Part shown: positions 1-5,876 of the stretch, piece after piece
Layout of the letters: each line of letters starts with the position of its first letter
Position numbering within the stretch: position 1 is the stretch's first letter
Assembly: GCA_027009095.1 (NCBI GenBank)
Contig: JALVDG010000002.1
Location: 1-6,142, forward strand
Length of the DNA stretch: 6,142 nucleotides
Direction: 5' to 3'
Source: Thiotrichaceae bacterium
GTDB taxonomy: Bacteria; Pseudomonadota; Gammaproteobacteria; Thiotrichales; Thiotrichaceae
Made by a program: the position numbers and the translations under genes
The notes under the pieces: model-generated
Databases searched by the model: none
What the model saw: only the letters and a program-made list of their open reading frames with translations
What the model was told of the DNA's origin: nothing

Positions 1-238
1 TGTTGGTTTACCAACCACCTATGTAATTGACGCTAAAGGAGCCGTTATCTACAGTGCAACAGGTGGCAGAGAGTGGGATGACAAACGAATTATTAAAAAA
101 ATTCTTGATTTAGTAAAACCTACTGACACAGACGAAGATAAAACAAAAGAAGCAAATAAAGAAAAAGATAAAAAATCAGAAGAAAAGAAACTCGAAAAAT
201 CATCATCAGTTGACGGTTTCTTGCAAGTGTTTAATTAA
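1..238 (+). CDS. C-terminal end of a TlpA/ResA-like thioredoxin-fold protein (5' truncated by window)
   Basis: An open frame enters at base 2 and stops at TAA 236-238, giving the last 78 residues. The start is outside the window. Residues 2-10 (GLPTTYVID) fit the cis-proline segment of the thioredoxin fold as seen in TlpA/ResA-type thiol-disulfide oxidoreductases. A beta-hairpin follows (KGAVIYSATGG), then a closing helix ending near residue 40. The CXXC active site would lie upstream and cannot be seen, so redox activity is inferred. Such proteins usually act in the periplasm on cytochrome c maturation or disulfide handling. Residues 41-66 form an unusual Lys/Glu/Asp-rich, probably disordered tail, followed by a short hydrophobic end (VDGFLQVFN). 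The last 33 bases overlap the 3' end of the opposing transglycosylase gene, so no terminator can lie between them. The family call is fairly safe; the exact subfamily is not. Confidence 0.75.
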   Translation, partial: VGLPTTYVIDAKGAVIYSATGGREWDDKRIIKKILDLVKPTDTDEDKTKEANKEKDKKSEEKKLEKSSSVDGFLQVFN

Positions 239-1444
239 TGGTAAAGTCATATAACCATCGGCAGCTAAAGAATTTTTAAGCTGCCACTCACGTATTGCTT
301 TGCGTGTGTTAGAGCCTATTTTTCCATCAATTTCTCCGACATCAAACCCTATTTTTTTCAGTATAGTTTGCAGCAGAACTTTATCATGGTAGCTTAAAGA
401 CTTATCGCCCCTTGGCCATTTACCAACTAACTGTGTGCCATCTTTGATTCCTGATGATAAAAGTCCTACTCCCAAGCTATAACTTAATGATAAGTTATAT
501 TTTTTGATCACCTCAAAATTATCAAACGTCAAAAAAGCAGGTCCAAGATGTCCCGCAGGAAAGAATAATTTAGCACGTTGGTCTCGTGGATAAAAATGAT
601 TGTCACGCACTGTAACAACTCCTAAGGCTTTCCATTCTATTAAGCTAAGTGCTCTATTCTCGGGGTTATAACGTGCTAACTTTTGCCAATCGAAACGATC
701 AGACAATCGCACCTCCATCCCCCAACTCTCCCCTGTTTTCCAGCCAGACTTTTGCATATAATTTGCAATAGAAGCAAAAGCATCATCAAGACTTTTCCAT
801 AAATCACGTTTATTGTCGTTATTAAAATCTATCGCATATTTTTGGAAGGACGTTGGCATAAATTGTGGTTGACCCATTGCGCCAGCCCAAGAACCAACCA
901 TATCTTCTGGTTGCAAACCTTCACACACCATAATGCGCAGAGCAGCTAATAGCTCAGTTTGAGCAAATTCTTTACGTTTACCCGCATAGGCTAAAGTAGC
1001 GAGTGAACGTATCACACTCATATTCCCATAATTAGCCCCAAAGTCGCTTTCCATTGCCCATATCGCAATAATAATTTCTGCTGGAACACCATATTTTTTG
1101 TAAAGGCTATCAAATAGACGTTTATGTTGAACCAATGCTTTTTGGGCTTTTTTGATACGTGTTGTAGAAACGGCCTTATCTATGTATTGCCAAATAGGTC
1201 GAGTAAATTCTGGTTGGCTACTGTCTAGTTTTAAAACCGTTTTATTCACTGTTAAACCATCAAAACTCATCTCAAGGGTATCTTCGGGTATCCCTTGAGA
1301 AAGTGCTAATTGCTTAAACTGCTCCTTCCACTGAAGGAATCCTGCATTATCTGGTTCTATTGCGCCCACATTACCCCCAGCAATAGAAACACTTATCAGT
1401 ATACTAAAAAGTCCTGATTGGATGATTTTTTTAACTTGCGACAT
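206..1444 (-). CDS. MltB-family lytic murein transglycosylase with C-terminal peptidoglycan-binding domain
   Basis: This predicted secreted enzyme cleaves the MurNAc-GlcNAc bond of peptidoglycan, forming 1,6-anhydro-MurNAc ends (family 3, SLT_2 fold). From the ATG at 1444 it has 412 residues. Residues 1-28 look like a Sec signal peptide, with basic VKK, a hydrophobic core, and likely cleavage after GNVGA. There is no lipobox cysteine, so it is probably soluble in the periplasm, unlike lipoprotein MltB of E. coli. The catalytic domain covers about 35-325; the likely catalytic acid is Glu132 in AIWAMESDFGANYG, followed by the family motif GSWAGAMGQPQFMPTSF. Residues 346-410 form a PG_binding_1 domain (IGFDVGEIDGKIGSNTRKAI). 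The frame stays open 30 codons upstream to 1534, but that stretch runs into trmJ and precedes the signal peptide, so I start at 1444. The gene lies 31 bp downstream of trmJ and is probably co-transcribed with it. The family assignment is strong; mltB versus sltB-type naming is uncertain. Confidence 0.93.
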   Translation of the reverse strand: MSQVKKIIQSGLFSILISVSIAGGNVGAIEPDNAGFLQWKEQFKQLALSQGIPEDTLEMSFDGLTVNKTVLKLDSSQPEFTRPIWQYIDKAVSTTRIKKAQKALVQHKRLFDSLYKKYGVPAEIIIAIWAMESDFGANYGNMSVIRSLATLAYAGKRKEFAQTELLAALRIMVCEGLQPEDMVGSWAGAMGQPQFMPTSFQKYAIDFNNDNKRDLWKSLDDAFASIANYMQKSGWKTGESWGMEVRLSDRFDWQKLARYNPENRALSLIEWKALGVVTVRDNHFYPRDQRAKLFFPAGHLGPAFLTFDNFEVIKKYNLSLSYSLGVGLLSSGIKDGTQLVGKWPRGDKSLSYHDKVLLQTILKKIGFDVGEIDGKIGSNTRKAIREWQLKNSLAADGYMTLPLIKHLQETVN

Positions 1445-1449
1445 AGACT

Positions 1450-1455
1450 TTCCCC
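1450..1455 (-). promoter_or_regulatory. Probable ribosome binding site for the transglycosylase
   Basis: On the minus strand GGGGAA lies about six bases before the ATG at 1444. It is a modest Shine-Dalgarno match, but its spacing and the signal peptide that begins right after the ATG both support 1444 over the upstream in-frame start at 1534. Confidence 0.4.
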
Positions 1456-1475
1456 AAAGTTTAAACAAAGTATCT

Positions 1476-2222
1476 TTAAGATTCTTTATTTCGTCGTGTA
1501 AATTTTCGCCCTTGAAAGGCTGATACCATACCACGTAATAAACTTAATTCACTACGAGTTACATTAATTCGCCCATACATACGTCTTAAACGGGGCATTA
1601 AATAGCGTGGATTCTCAGGATTTAGAAATTCAACCTCTATTAATGCCGTTTCAAGGTGTTGATAGAAGCCTTCCATATCCTCAGCACTCACCACTTCCTC
1701 ATTCAGCTCATGGCGAATTGGCTTGATGTCTTTAGCGCCCATTCGACATTCATAGCTCAAAATTTGTACCGCAGAGGCGACATTTAAAGAACTATAATCA
1801 GGATTAGTGGGAATATGTACTAAATGCTGGCACATAGATAACTCTTCATTGGTCAAGCCTGATCGCTCACGTCCAAAAATCAAGGCTACTTTTTTATTTT
1901 TACTTAATGCCTTGCCAACAAATTCACCACAATAACGAGGATCAAACGTCTCCCAGCGCAAATTACGCTCATACCGTGCGCTTGTACCAATAACGACATG
2001 ACAGTCTGCAATGGCTTGCTGTAAATTATCGACAATAATAGCATTGTCTAAAATATCTTCGGCATTTGATGACATGACATTGGCTTCAGGGGCAGGAAAT
2101 CGTTTCGGTTTAACTAAACAAAGCTCAGATAAGCCCATTGTTTTCATCGCACGAGCGGCTGAACCAATATTTCCTGGGTGTGAAGTTTGAATCAATACGA
2201 TTCTGATATTACTTAGACTCAT
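1476..2222 (-). CDS. trmJ: tRNA (cytidine/uridine-32-2'-O)-methyltransferase TrmJ
   Basis: TrmJ is a cytoplasmic SPOUT-class methyltransferase that uses S-adenosylmethionine to 2'-O-methylate the ribose of tRNA residue 32 in the anticodon loop, working as a homodimer. The 248-residue product matches the family's usual length. Visible motifs are the N-terminal SHPGNIGSAARAMKTMGL (14-31, with the conserved Arg24), IGTSAR (78-83), and the knot-forming FGRERSGLTNEEL (116-128) and NPDYSSLNVASAVQ (140-153). A C-terminal helical extension ends in a typical RRMYGRI...LLRGMVSAFQGR segment. I start at the ATG at 2222 because it aligns with the E. coli N-terminus; an in-frame GTG eight codons upstream (2246) has no ribosome site. 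It is divergent from suhB, a classic gammaproteobacterial arrangement. Here it is followed by a transglycosylase gene rather than the iscR cluster found downstream in E. coli. Confidence 0.95.
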   Translation of the reverse strand: MSLSNIRIVLIQTSHPGNIGSAARAMKTMGLSELCLVKPKRFPAPEANVMSSNAEDILDNAIIVDNLQQAIADCHVVIGTSARYERNLRWETFDPRYCGEFVGKALSKNKKVALIFGRERSGLTNEELSMCQHLVHIPTNPDYSSLNVASAVQILSYECRMGAKDIKPIRHELNEEVVSAEDMEGFYQHLETALIEVEFLNPENPRYLMPRLRRMYGRINVTRSELSLLRGMVSAFQGRKFTRRNKES

Positions 2223-2274
2223 TTTATCTGCTATTCTCCGCGACACTTAATCACTTTTTAAAAAAGATACCCCT
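2223..2274. promoter_or_regulatory. Very short divergent spacer between trmJ and suhB
   Basis: These 52 bases must serve the 5' ends of two divergent genes. The middle holds a near-symmetric C-T5-A6-G tract (2254-2266), which could act as a curved or UP-like element for both directions. I see no convincing -35/-10 pair on either strand. There is no good Shine-Dalgarno before suhB. For trmJ there is only a GGAG about 13 bases before its ATG, which is too far to be ideal. At least one promoter may therefore lie inside the opposite gene. Confidence 0.4.
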
Positions 2275-3084
2275 ATGCACCCAATGCTCAATACCGCCAT
2301 TACGGCTGCTCGTCAAGCTGGTGATATTATCGCCCGTTCTGCCGATAGAATCGACCAATTACAAATTGAAACAAAAGAAATTAATGATTTTGTAAGTGAA
2401 GTAGATCGAAATGCTGAAAAAATTATCATTTATACCCTAAAGAAAGCCTACCCAGACCATGCTTTTTTAGGTGAAGAAACTGGCTCTAGCCAAACAACAG
2501 GCAAAGAAAAAGCAGAATACGAATGGATTATTGACCCACTCGATGGCACAACTAACTTCCTTTACGGCATCCCTCATTATGCCGTATCTATCGCACTAAA
2601 ACGTCGTGGAAAATTATTTCAGTCTGTTATTTATGATCCATACAAAGATGATCTATTTACCGCATCGAAAGGCGAAGGCGCAACCTTAAATAGTCGCCGT
2701 ATCCGCGTAAGAAATCGCCGTGATATAAATGGTGCATTACTCACCACGGGCGTACCGTATCGTCAAGATCAACAAAATCTTATTGATCCTTACCTTGCCA
2801 GCATGAAAGCTCTGTTGCCAGGCACTGCTGGTGTACGTCGCCCTGGTTCGGCAGCACTTGACCTTGCTTATGTTGCAGCAGGACGTTACGATGGTTTTTG
2901 GGAATTTGCTTTACACGAGTGGGATATTGCCGCAGGCGTACTCATGGTGCAAGAAGCAGGTGGAATGGTCAGTGATTTAAAAGGTGGTAACGATCATCTA
3001 AAAACAGGTGATATTGTTGCCGCTAGCCCTAAGGTCTTTAAAGAAATGATACAGCGATTACACCCTATTACTTCATCTTTATAA
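2275..3084 (+). CDS. suhB: Inositol-1-monophosphatase family protein SuhB
   Basis: This is a magnesium-dependent phosphatase of the inositol monophosphatase superfamily, cleaving inositol-1-phosphate and related sugar or polyol phosphates in the cytoplasm. In E. coli, SuhB also binds NusA and takes part in the ribosomal RNA antitermination complex; that role is known for the orthologue and only inferred here. The 269 residues match the usual length. Metal-binding motifs are complete: Glu67 in GEETG, Asp87/Leu89/Asp90 in IDPLDGTTNF (86-95), and Asp217 in WDIAAG (216-221). The family segment RRPGSAALDLAYVAAGR is at 188-204. The start MHPMLN is the same as in E. coli, which supports the ATG at 2275 despite the lack of a clear ribosome binding site; a second ATG three codons later is an alternative. 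It is divergent from trmJ and followed by a phosphatase gene 57 bp downstream. Confidence 0.95.
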   Translation: MHPMLNTAITAARQAGDIIARSADRIDQLQIETKEINDFVSEVDRNAEKIIIYTLKKAYPDHAFLGEETGSSQTTGKEKAEYEWIIDPLDGTTNFLYGIPHYAVSIALKRRGKLFQSVIYDPYKDDLFTASKGEGATLNSRRIRVRNRRDINGALLTTGVPYRQDQQNLIDPYLASMKALLPGTAGVRRPGSAALDLAYVAAGRYDGFWEFALHEWDIAAGVLMVQEAGGMVSDLKGGNDHLKTGDIVAASPKVFKEMIQRLHPITSSL

Positions 3085-3101
3085 TCAACATAAAGTATAA
3101 T
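3057..3101 (+). promoter_or_regulatory. Candidate tandem promoters for the tyrosine phosphatase gene
   Basis: Two perfect TATAAT boxes lie 16 bases apart, at 3080-3085 (overlapping the suhB stop codon) and 3096-3101. The first has ATTACA at 3057-3062 with 17-bp spacing (four of six matches to TTGACA). The second has only TTCATC at 3072-3077 with 18-bp spacing (three of six). Transcription from the second would begin near 3108, giving a leader of about 34 bases. The region is AT-rich, so chance matches are possible. Confidence 0.4.
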
Positions 3102-3141
3102 TAATAAATCATTGAATAAATTAAAAATAGTTTAGTCTACT

Positions 3142-3624
3142 ATGAATAAAAATACACAAATAAAGGTACTCTTCGTTTGCATGGGCAATATCTGTCGCTC
3201 CCCTACCGCTCATGGTGTATTTGAACAATTAGTCCAGTCAAAAGGTTTAAGCGATAAAATACTCACCGACTCGGCAGGTACGCATGCTTATCATGTTGGC
3301 GAATCCCCCGACCCACGCTCACAAGCAACCGCTAAACGCTATGGAGTCGATATATCCCATCAACGTGCGCAGAAAGTTAAAGTCGCTGATTTTGATACCT
3401 TCGATTATATTATCGCAATGGATAGTGCTAACTATCACGACTTAAAACAACTTGCACCTGCGGGGTTGGAAAATAAAGTCTATCGCTTTATGGAATTTGC
3501 GCCTGATTGGGGGATAAACGATGTACCCGATCCTTACTATGGTGCAGGTGATGGTTTTGAAAAGGTATTTAAAATGGTTGAAGCAGCTTCAGATGGTTTA
3601 TTAGCACATATACTTGCAAGATAA
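3142..3624 (+). CDS. Low-molecular-weight protein tyrosine phosphatase
   Basis: This is a cytoplasmic phosphatase that removes phosphate from protein tyrosine through a cysteinyl-phosphate intermediate. The 160-residue product is typical in length. The P-loop C-X5-R-S is intact at 13-20 (CMGNICRS), so Cys13 is the nucleophile and Arg19 binds phosphate. The general-acid loop DPYYG is at 130-134, with Asp130. SAGTHAYHVGESPDPR (44-59) is the usual second conserved block. The substrate cannot be read from the sequence. No tyrosine kinase or capsule-export gene is next to it, so it is not obviously a Wzb-type partner of a Wzc kinase. The gene follows suhB by 57 AT-rich bases carrying candidate promoters. 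No clear Shine-Dalgarno precedes the ATG, but no other start would preserve the P-loop strand. Its 3' end converges on the papain-fold gene, with 26 bases between. Confidence 0.94.
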   Translation: MNKNTQIKVLFVCMGNICRSPTAHGVFEQLVQSKGLSDKILTDSAGTHAYHVGESPDPRSQATAKRYGVDISHQRAQKVKVADFDTFDYIIAMDSANYHDLKQLAPAGLENKVYRFMEFAPDWGINDVPDPYYGAGDGFEKVFKMVEAASDGLLAHILAR

Positions 3625-3670
3625 TTTCCTGATAATAAAGTCTATAACTCCTAGCTTTCTTTCCTAAGCT
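3625..3670. other. Convergent gene junction without a clear terminator
   Basis: The phosphatase and the opposing papain-fold gene stop 26 bases apart. The only inverted repeat I see is AGCTT (3653-3657) with AAGCT (3666-3670), around an eight-base loop inside the end of the minus-strand gene. It is AT-rich and not followed by a strong T run on either strand, so it is at best a weak terminator. Confidence 0.25.
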
Positions 3671-4349
3671 TCTCAACAACCCCTTTAGGTATGGTACTAC
3701 TTTGCCATACAAGCTCTAATGATGAGTCGATAAAATCATCAGGTATAAGAGTTGGACGCAAGCGGAAAGGCGCACGGCGATCGCGTAATCTCACCCCTTC
3801 TTCATCCATATAATCTTGCATGCAGAGATACACAAATTCTGTACAAGAAAGGTTGTTGTAGCGGGAGAAGTCGAACTGAAAATCGTAAGGTGTGCCTAGC
3901 TTCATGAGGGCGTTATTGTATATTTGATCTATATCTTCCTGCTTCACTTTTGATGAGCGCAGAATCACAATATAATCACAGCGACAAAAGTTGAGCAAGT
4001 CTTCCATAAATACGCCTTCTGCCATTGCATGCACAACTATTTGCTCACCTTCGGCATAAAATTCATCGCGTACTGAAGGTAATAAAGTGATGTTATTTTC
4101 ATTAGGCACACTACCTAGATATAAGGCAACATGTGAGAAAAAACCTGGAATAAAATAACCATCAAGATAGTTCTTATAACCACGAATTAAAATATCACCT
4201 GCTTTTAGCGTATTCATTATTTCTCGTACTTCATTTCCTTTTATCAGATAACTGCCAGGATCATAGAGAAGGAAAAATGGAAATTTATAGACTTTAATAT
4301 CACCAAATATTCTCAAGGTCGTATTGTATATTTTAGTCCAAATACTCAT
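3651..4349 (-). CDS. Permuted NlpC/P60-like (YaeF/YiiX, C92-type) papain-fold protein
   Basis: The 232-residue product fits the circularly permuted branch of the NlpC/P60 superfamily, where the histidine strand precedes the cysteine helix. GDILIRG (51-57) opens the fold and FSHVALYLG (71-79) carries the likely catalytic His73. VVHAMAEGVFMEDLL (105-119) provides a conserved polar position near Glu111. LGTPYDFQFDF (151-161) then leads into LSCTEFVYLCM, with the likely nucleophile Cys169. Family members are described as peptidases/amidases or lipid-acyl enzymes related to LRAT; the actual substrate here is unknown. There is no signal peptide or clear membrane helix, though the N-terminal segment KFPFFLLYDPGSYLIKG (22-38) is hydrophobic. 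Its ATG overlaps the stop of the upstream phospholipase-D gene in an ATGA, and AAGGA lies seven bases before the start, so the two are almost certainly translated together. Fold and active-site calls are strong; function is open. Confidence 0.85.
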   Translation of the reverse strand: MSIWTKIYNTTLRIFGDIKVYKFPFFLLYDPGSYLIKGNEVREIMNTLKAGDILIRGYKNYLDGYFIPGFFSHVALYLGSVPNENNITLLPSVRDEFYAEGEQIVVHAMAEGVFMEDLLNFCRCDYIVILRSSKVKQEDIDQIYNNALMKLGTPYDFQFDFSRYNNLSCTEFVYLCMQDYMDEEGVRLRDRRAPFRLRPTLIPDDFIDSSLELVWQSSTIPKGVVEKLRKES

Positions 4350-5728
4350 GTCAAAATCCTTTTGTAGTTTCCTTTATCCAATTCCTTTTGGATAGCCTCT
4401 GGAATCATGTCTTTTCTAATCATTAAGTCACGCTCATGTAGAGGGCGATCATAAGCATTTTGCTCTGGTAATTTAGACTCGATTTCTGCCAGCTTAACTT
4501 CCTTGCAGTATTGAAAATCATCATTAAACTGCTGCTTTACCTGCTGTGCGAAATCATCATCATAGACAAAAATATTACTCTCAGAGTGATGATAAGTAGA
4601 GCCACTCGCAATATTATAAGAGCCAATAGATGCAACCTTTTCATCGACTAAAAAATTCTTAGAGTGAAATGCGCCCTCTTTTTGCCACTCGTAAATATGC
4701 ACACCATCATTTAGTAAGCGACGATAAAACTTCGTACACTCTTTATACATCCAACCCATCAAACCCTTTACCATCAGTGAACGCGATGACTTTACTGAAT
4801 TAGTGATGAGATGAACTTTTACGCCCCGCTTAACCGCTCTAGCAAAATATTCAGCATAAATTTTAGGAGGTCGTATGCCATGACATCCCCAGTAAATTGA
4901 CTCCTGAGCATTTTCAATTAACGATAAAAACGCATGAGTTAATGCTAACTCATTGTCATCATATGGCTTGTGAGCAACATAACGCACTGCTACATCACCT
5001 TTAGTATCTGGGGATTCTGAGAAATGTTGCGGATATTTTTCTTGTACCTGCTTGTCACTCAATGCAGATTGCTCTTTAACAAAGTCAGGATAAAAATTTG
5101 GCTGTGATGAGCTACGATTATCCCATGCTTTATAGCGTGTAAAATCACGCAGAAACTGCGTTTGAATATCGGTAACGATTGATCCTTTTAAATAGACATC
5201 AGTATCGCGCCATGCAAAATCTTTGATACCTCCATATGCATATTTATCACCCCAGTTAATGCCACCTAAAATAACCTCAACACCATCAACAATCATGTAT
5301 TTCTCATGATAATGTCGCTTCATTTTTAACTTGAGGATACGCATAAGATGTTTAAACGGCTTTTTTGAGGATAAAGGCAACCACTCTTCAAGCAAACCAT
5401 TATAAGCATGTATTTTCGCCCCTGCCTTAGCTAAGCGTTTTAACATCGGGCTAGCAAATGTACTGCGGTTTACTATTTCATCAAGAATAATACAGACCTC
5501 GACCCCCTGCTCTAACTTATCTAACAGTAATTTTTCGAGTTTCTCAGTCGTACCATCCTTCATCATCGAGAAAGTTGCGATATGAATTGACTGCTTCGCA
5601 TTCTCAAGCAATTTCCAGCGGATTTTATAAGACTCCCCACCACTGGGTAGAAATTTAATTGTATTATTTGTGCAGATTTTACTGCTAGTAAGTAAATCGA
5701 GCTTATCTTGGTAATATGGCATAGTCAT
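4346..5728 (-). CDS. Phospholipase D-family protein, cardiolipin synthase-like, two HKD motifs
   Basis: Members of this superfamily transfer or hydrolyse phosphodiesters through a phosphohistidine; Cls-type enzymes join phosphatidylglycerol or phosphatidylethanolamine into cardiolipin. The 460-residue product has two HKD repeats. The first is His141/Lys143/Asp148 in HEKYMIVDG, followed by GGINWGDKYAYGG. The second is His355/Lys357/Asp362 in FHSKNFLVDEKVASIGSYNIAS, with the trailing Ser/Glu-Ser-Asn segment usual for lipid-acting members. The layout resembles ClsB (YbhO) rather than ClsA, because no N-terminal membrane helices or signal peptide are seen. A very basic stretch (about 122-138, many Lys/Arg) just before the first motif could touch membrane phosphates. 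The outermost ATG (5728) is given; a second ATG at 5722 has a better AGGA five bases upstream, so the protein may be two residues shorter. It is the first gene of a coupled pair with the papain-fold protein. A nuclease role is possible but less likely. Confidence 0.88.
   Translation of the reverse strand: MTMPYYQDKLDLLTSSKICTNNTIKFLPSGGESYKIRWKLLENAKQSIHIATFSMMKDGTTEKLEKLLLDKLEQGVEVCIILDEIVNRSTFASPMLKRLAKAGAKIHAYNGLLEEWLPLSSKKPFKHLMRILKLKMKRHYHEKYMIVDGVEVILGGINWGDKYAYGGIKDFAWRDTDVYLKGSIVTDIQTQFLRDFTRYKAWDNRSSSQPNFYPDFVKEQSALSDKQVQEKYPQHFSESPDTKGDVAVRYVAHKPYDDNELALTHAFLSLIENAQESIYWGCHGIRPPKIYAEYFARAVKRGVKVHLITNSVKSSRSLMVKGLMGWMYKECTKFYRRLLNDGVHIYEWQKEGAFHSKNFLVDEKVASIGSYNIASGSTYHHSESNIFVYDDDFAQQVKQQFNDDFQYCKEVKLAEIESKLPEQNAYDRPLHERDLMIRKDMIPEAIQKELDKGNYKRILT
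4357..4361 (-). promoter_or_regulatory. Ribosome binding site of the papain-fold gene inside the PLD gene
   Basis: On the minus strand AAGGA is followed by a seven-base spacer and the ATG at 4349. It lies within the last codons of the upstream phospholipase-D gene and fixes the start at the ATGA overlap. Confidence 0.65.
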
Positions 5729-5767
5729 CCTGACTCTTTTGGAGTAATCTGAATAATTACTTTCATT

Positions 5768-5780
5768 GTGGTGTAACCAC
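5768..5780. repeat. Perfect inverted repeat GTGGT-GTA-ACCAC
   Basis: Five-base arms surround a three-base centre. It could be an operator half-site pair or a small RNA hairpin in the leader of the PLD operon. Confidence 0.45.
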
Positions 5781-5782
5781 GG

Positions 5783-5792
5783 GACTATAGTC
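5783..5792. repeat. Perfect 10-bp palindrome GACTATAGTC
   Basis: This fully self-complementary decamer lies two bases after the GTGGT/ACCAC repeat. It contains a TATAGT that resembles a -10 box on the minus strand, so a protein bound here could compete with RNA polymerase. This reading is inference. Confidence 0.45.
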
Positions 5793-5806
5793 GCTAGGTT
5801 TGGCTT

Positions 5807-5850
5807 GACTCCCTTTAGTTTAGTGCAAGCACTGATAAAGGAGAGGAGTC
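5807..5850. repeat. 44-nt imperfect hairpin (inverted repeat)
   Basis: The outer arms GACTCC (5807-5812) and GGAGTC (5845-5850) pair perfectly. Next, CTTTA (5813-5817) pairs with TAAAG (5836-5840), leaving GAGA bulged on one side. The tip pairs AGTG (5822-5825) with CACT (5830-5833) around a CAAG loop. About fifteen base pairs form in all. It could be a structured RNA leader, a REP-like element, or two abutted ends of a lost mobile element. No T run follows on either strand, so it is not a classic terminator. Confidence 0.5.
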
Positions 5851-5861
5851 CATACCATTGA

Positions 5862-5876
5862 GCTGATCAGTTCAGC
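5862..5876. repeat. Small hairpin GCTGA-TCAGT-TCAGC next to the PIN gene stop
   Basis: Five-base arms surround a five-base loop, and an overlapping perfect CTGATCAG palindrome is at 5863-5870. Outer CCA (5855-5857) and TGG (5879-5881) can extend it. It begins right after the PIN gene stop on the minus strand but lacks a T tail, so terminator function is doubtful. Confidence 0.35.

Noticed and set aside
97..103. Poly-A slippage (programmed frameshift) site in the TlpA-like gene
   Set aside because: Seven A residues alone in an AT-rich gene are weak evidence; no stimulatory structure or useful alternative frame was seen.
1445..1534. Thirty-codon N-terminal extension of the transglycosylase beginning at 1534
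   Set aside because: It would overlap the 3' end of trmJ in another frame and place charged sequence ahead of a good signal peptide; the ATG at 1444 has a ribosome site and fits secretion.
2223..2246. Upstream GTG start for trmJ adding eight residues
   Set aside because: No ribosome site precedes it, and the ATG at 2222 aligns with the known N-terminus of E. coli TrmJ.
5807..5850. Integron attC site
   Set aside because: The hairpin lacks the conserved RYYYAAC and GTTRRRY ends, and no cassette array or integrase is seen.
5729..5868. Open frame in phase with the PLD gene reaching about 47 codons upstream of its ATG
   Set aside because: It contains no ATG, GTG or TTG and runs through the palindromes; PLD homologues of this type do not need it.
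5807..5876. Rho-independent terminator for the PIN gene
   Set aside because: The hairpins are AT-containing with bulges and are not followed by a T run on the minus strand.
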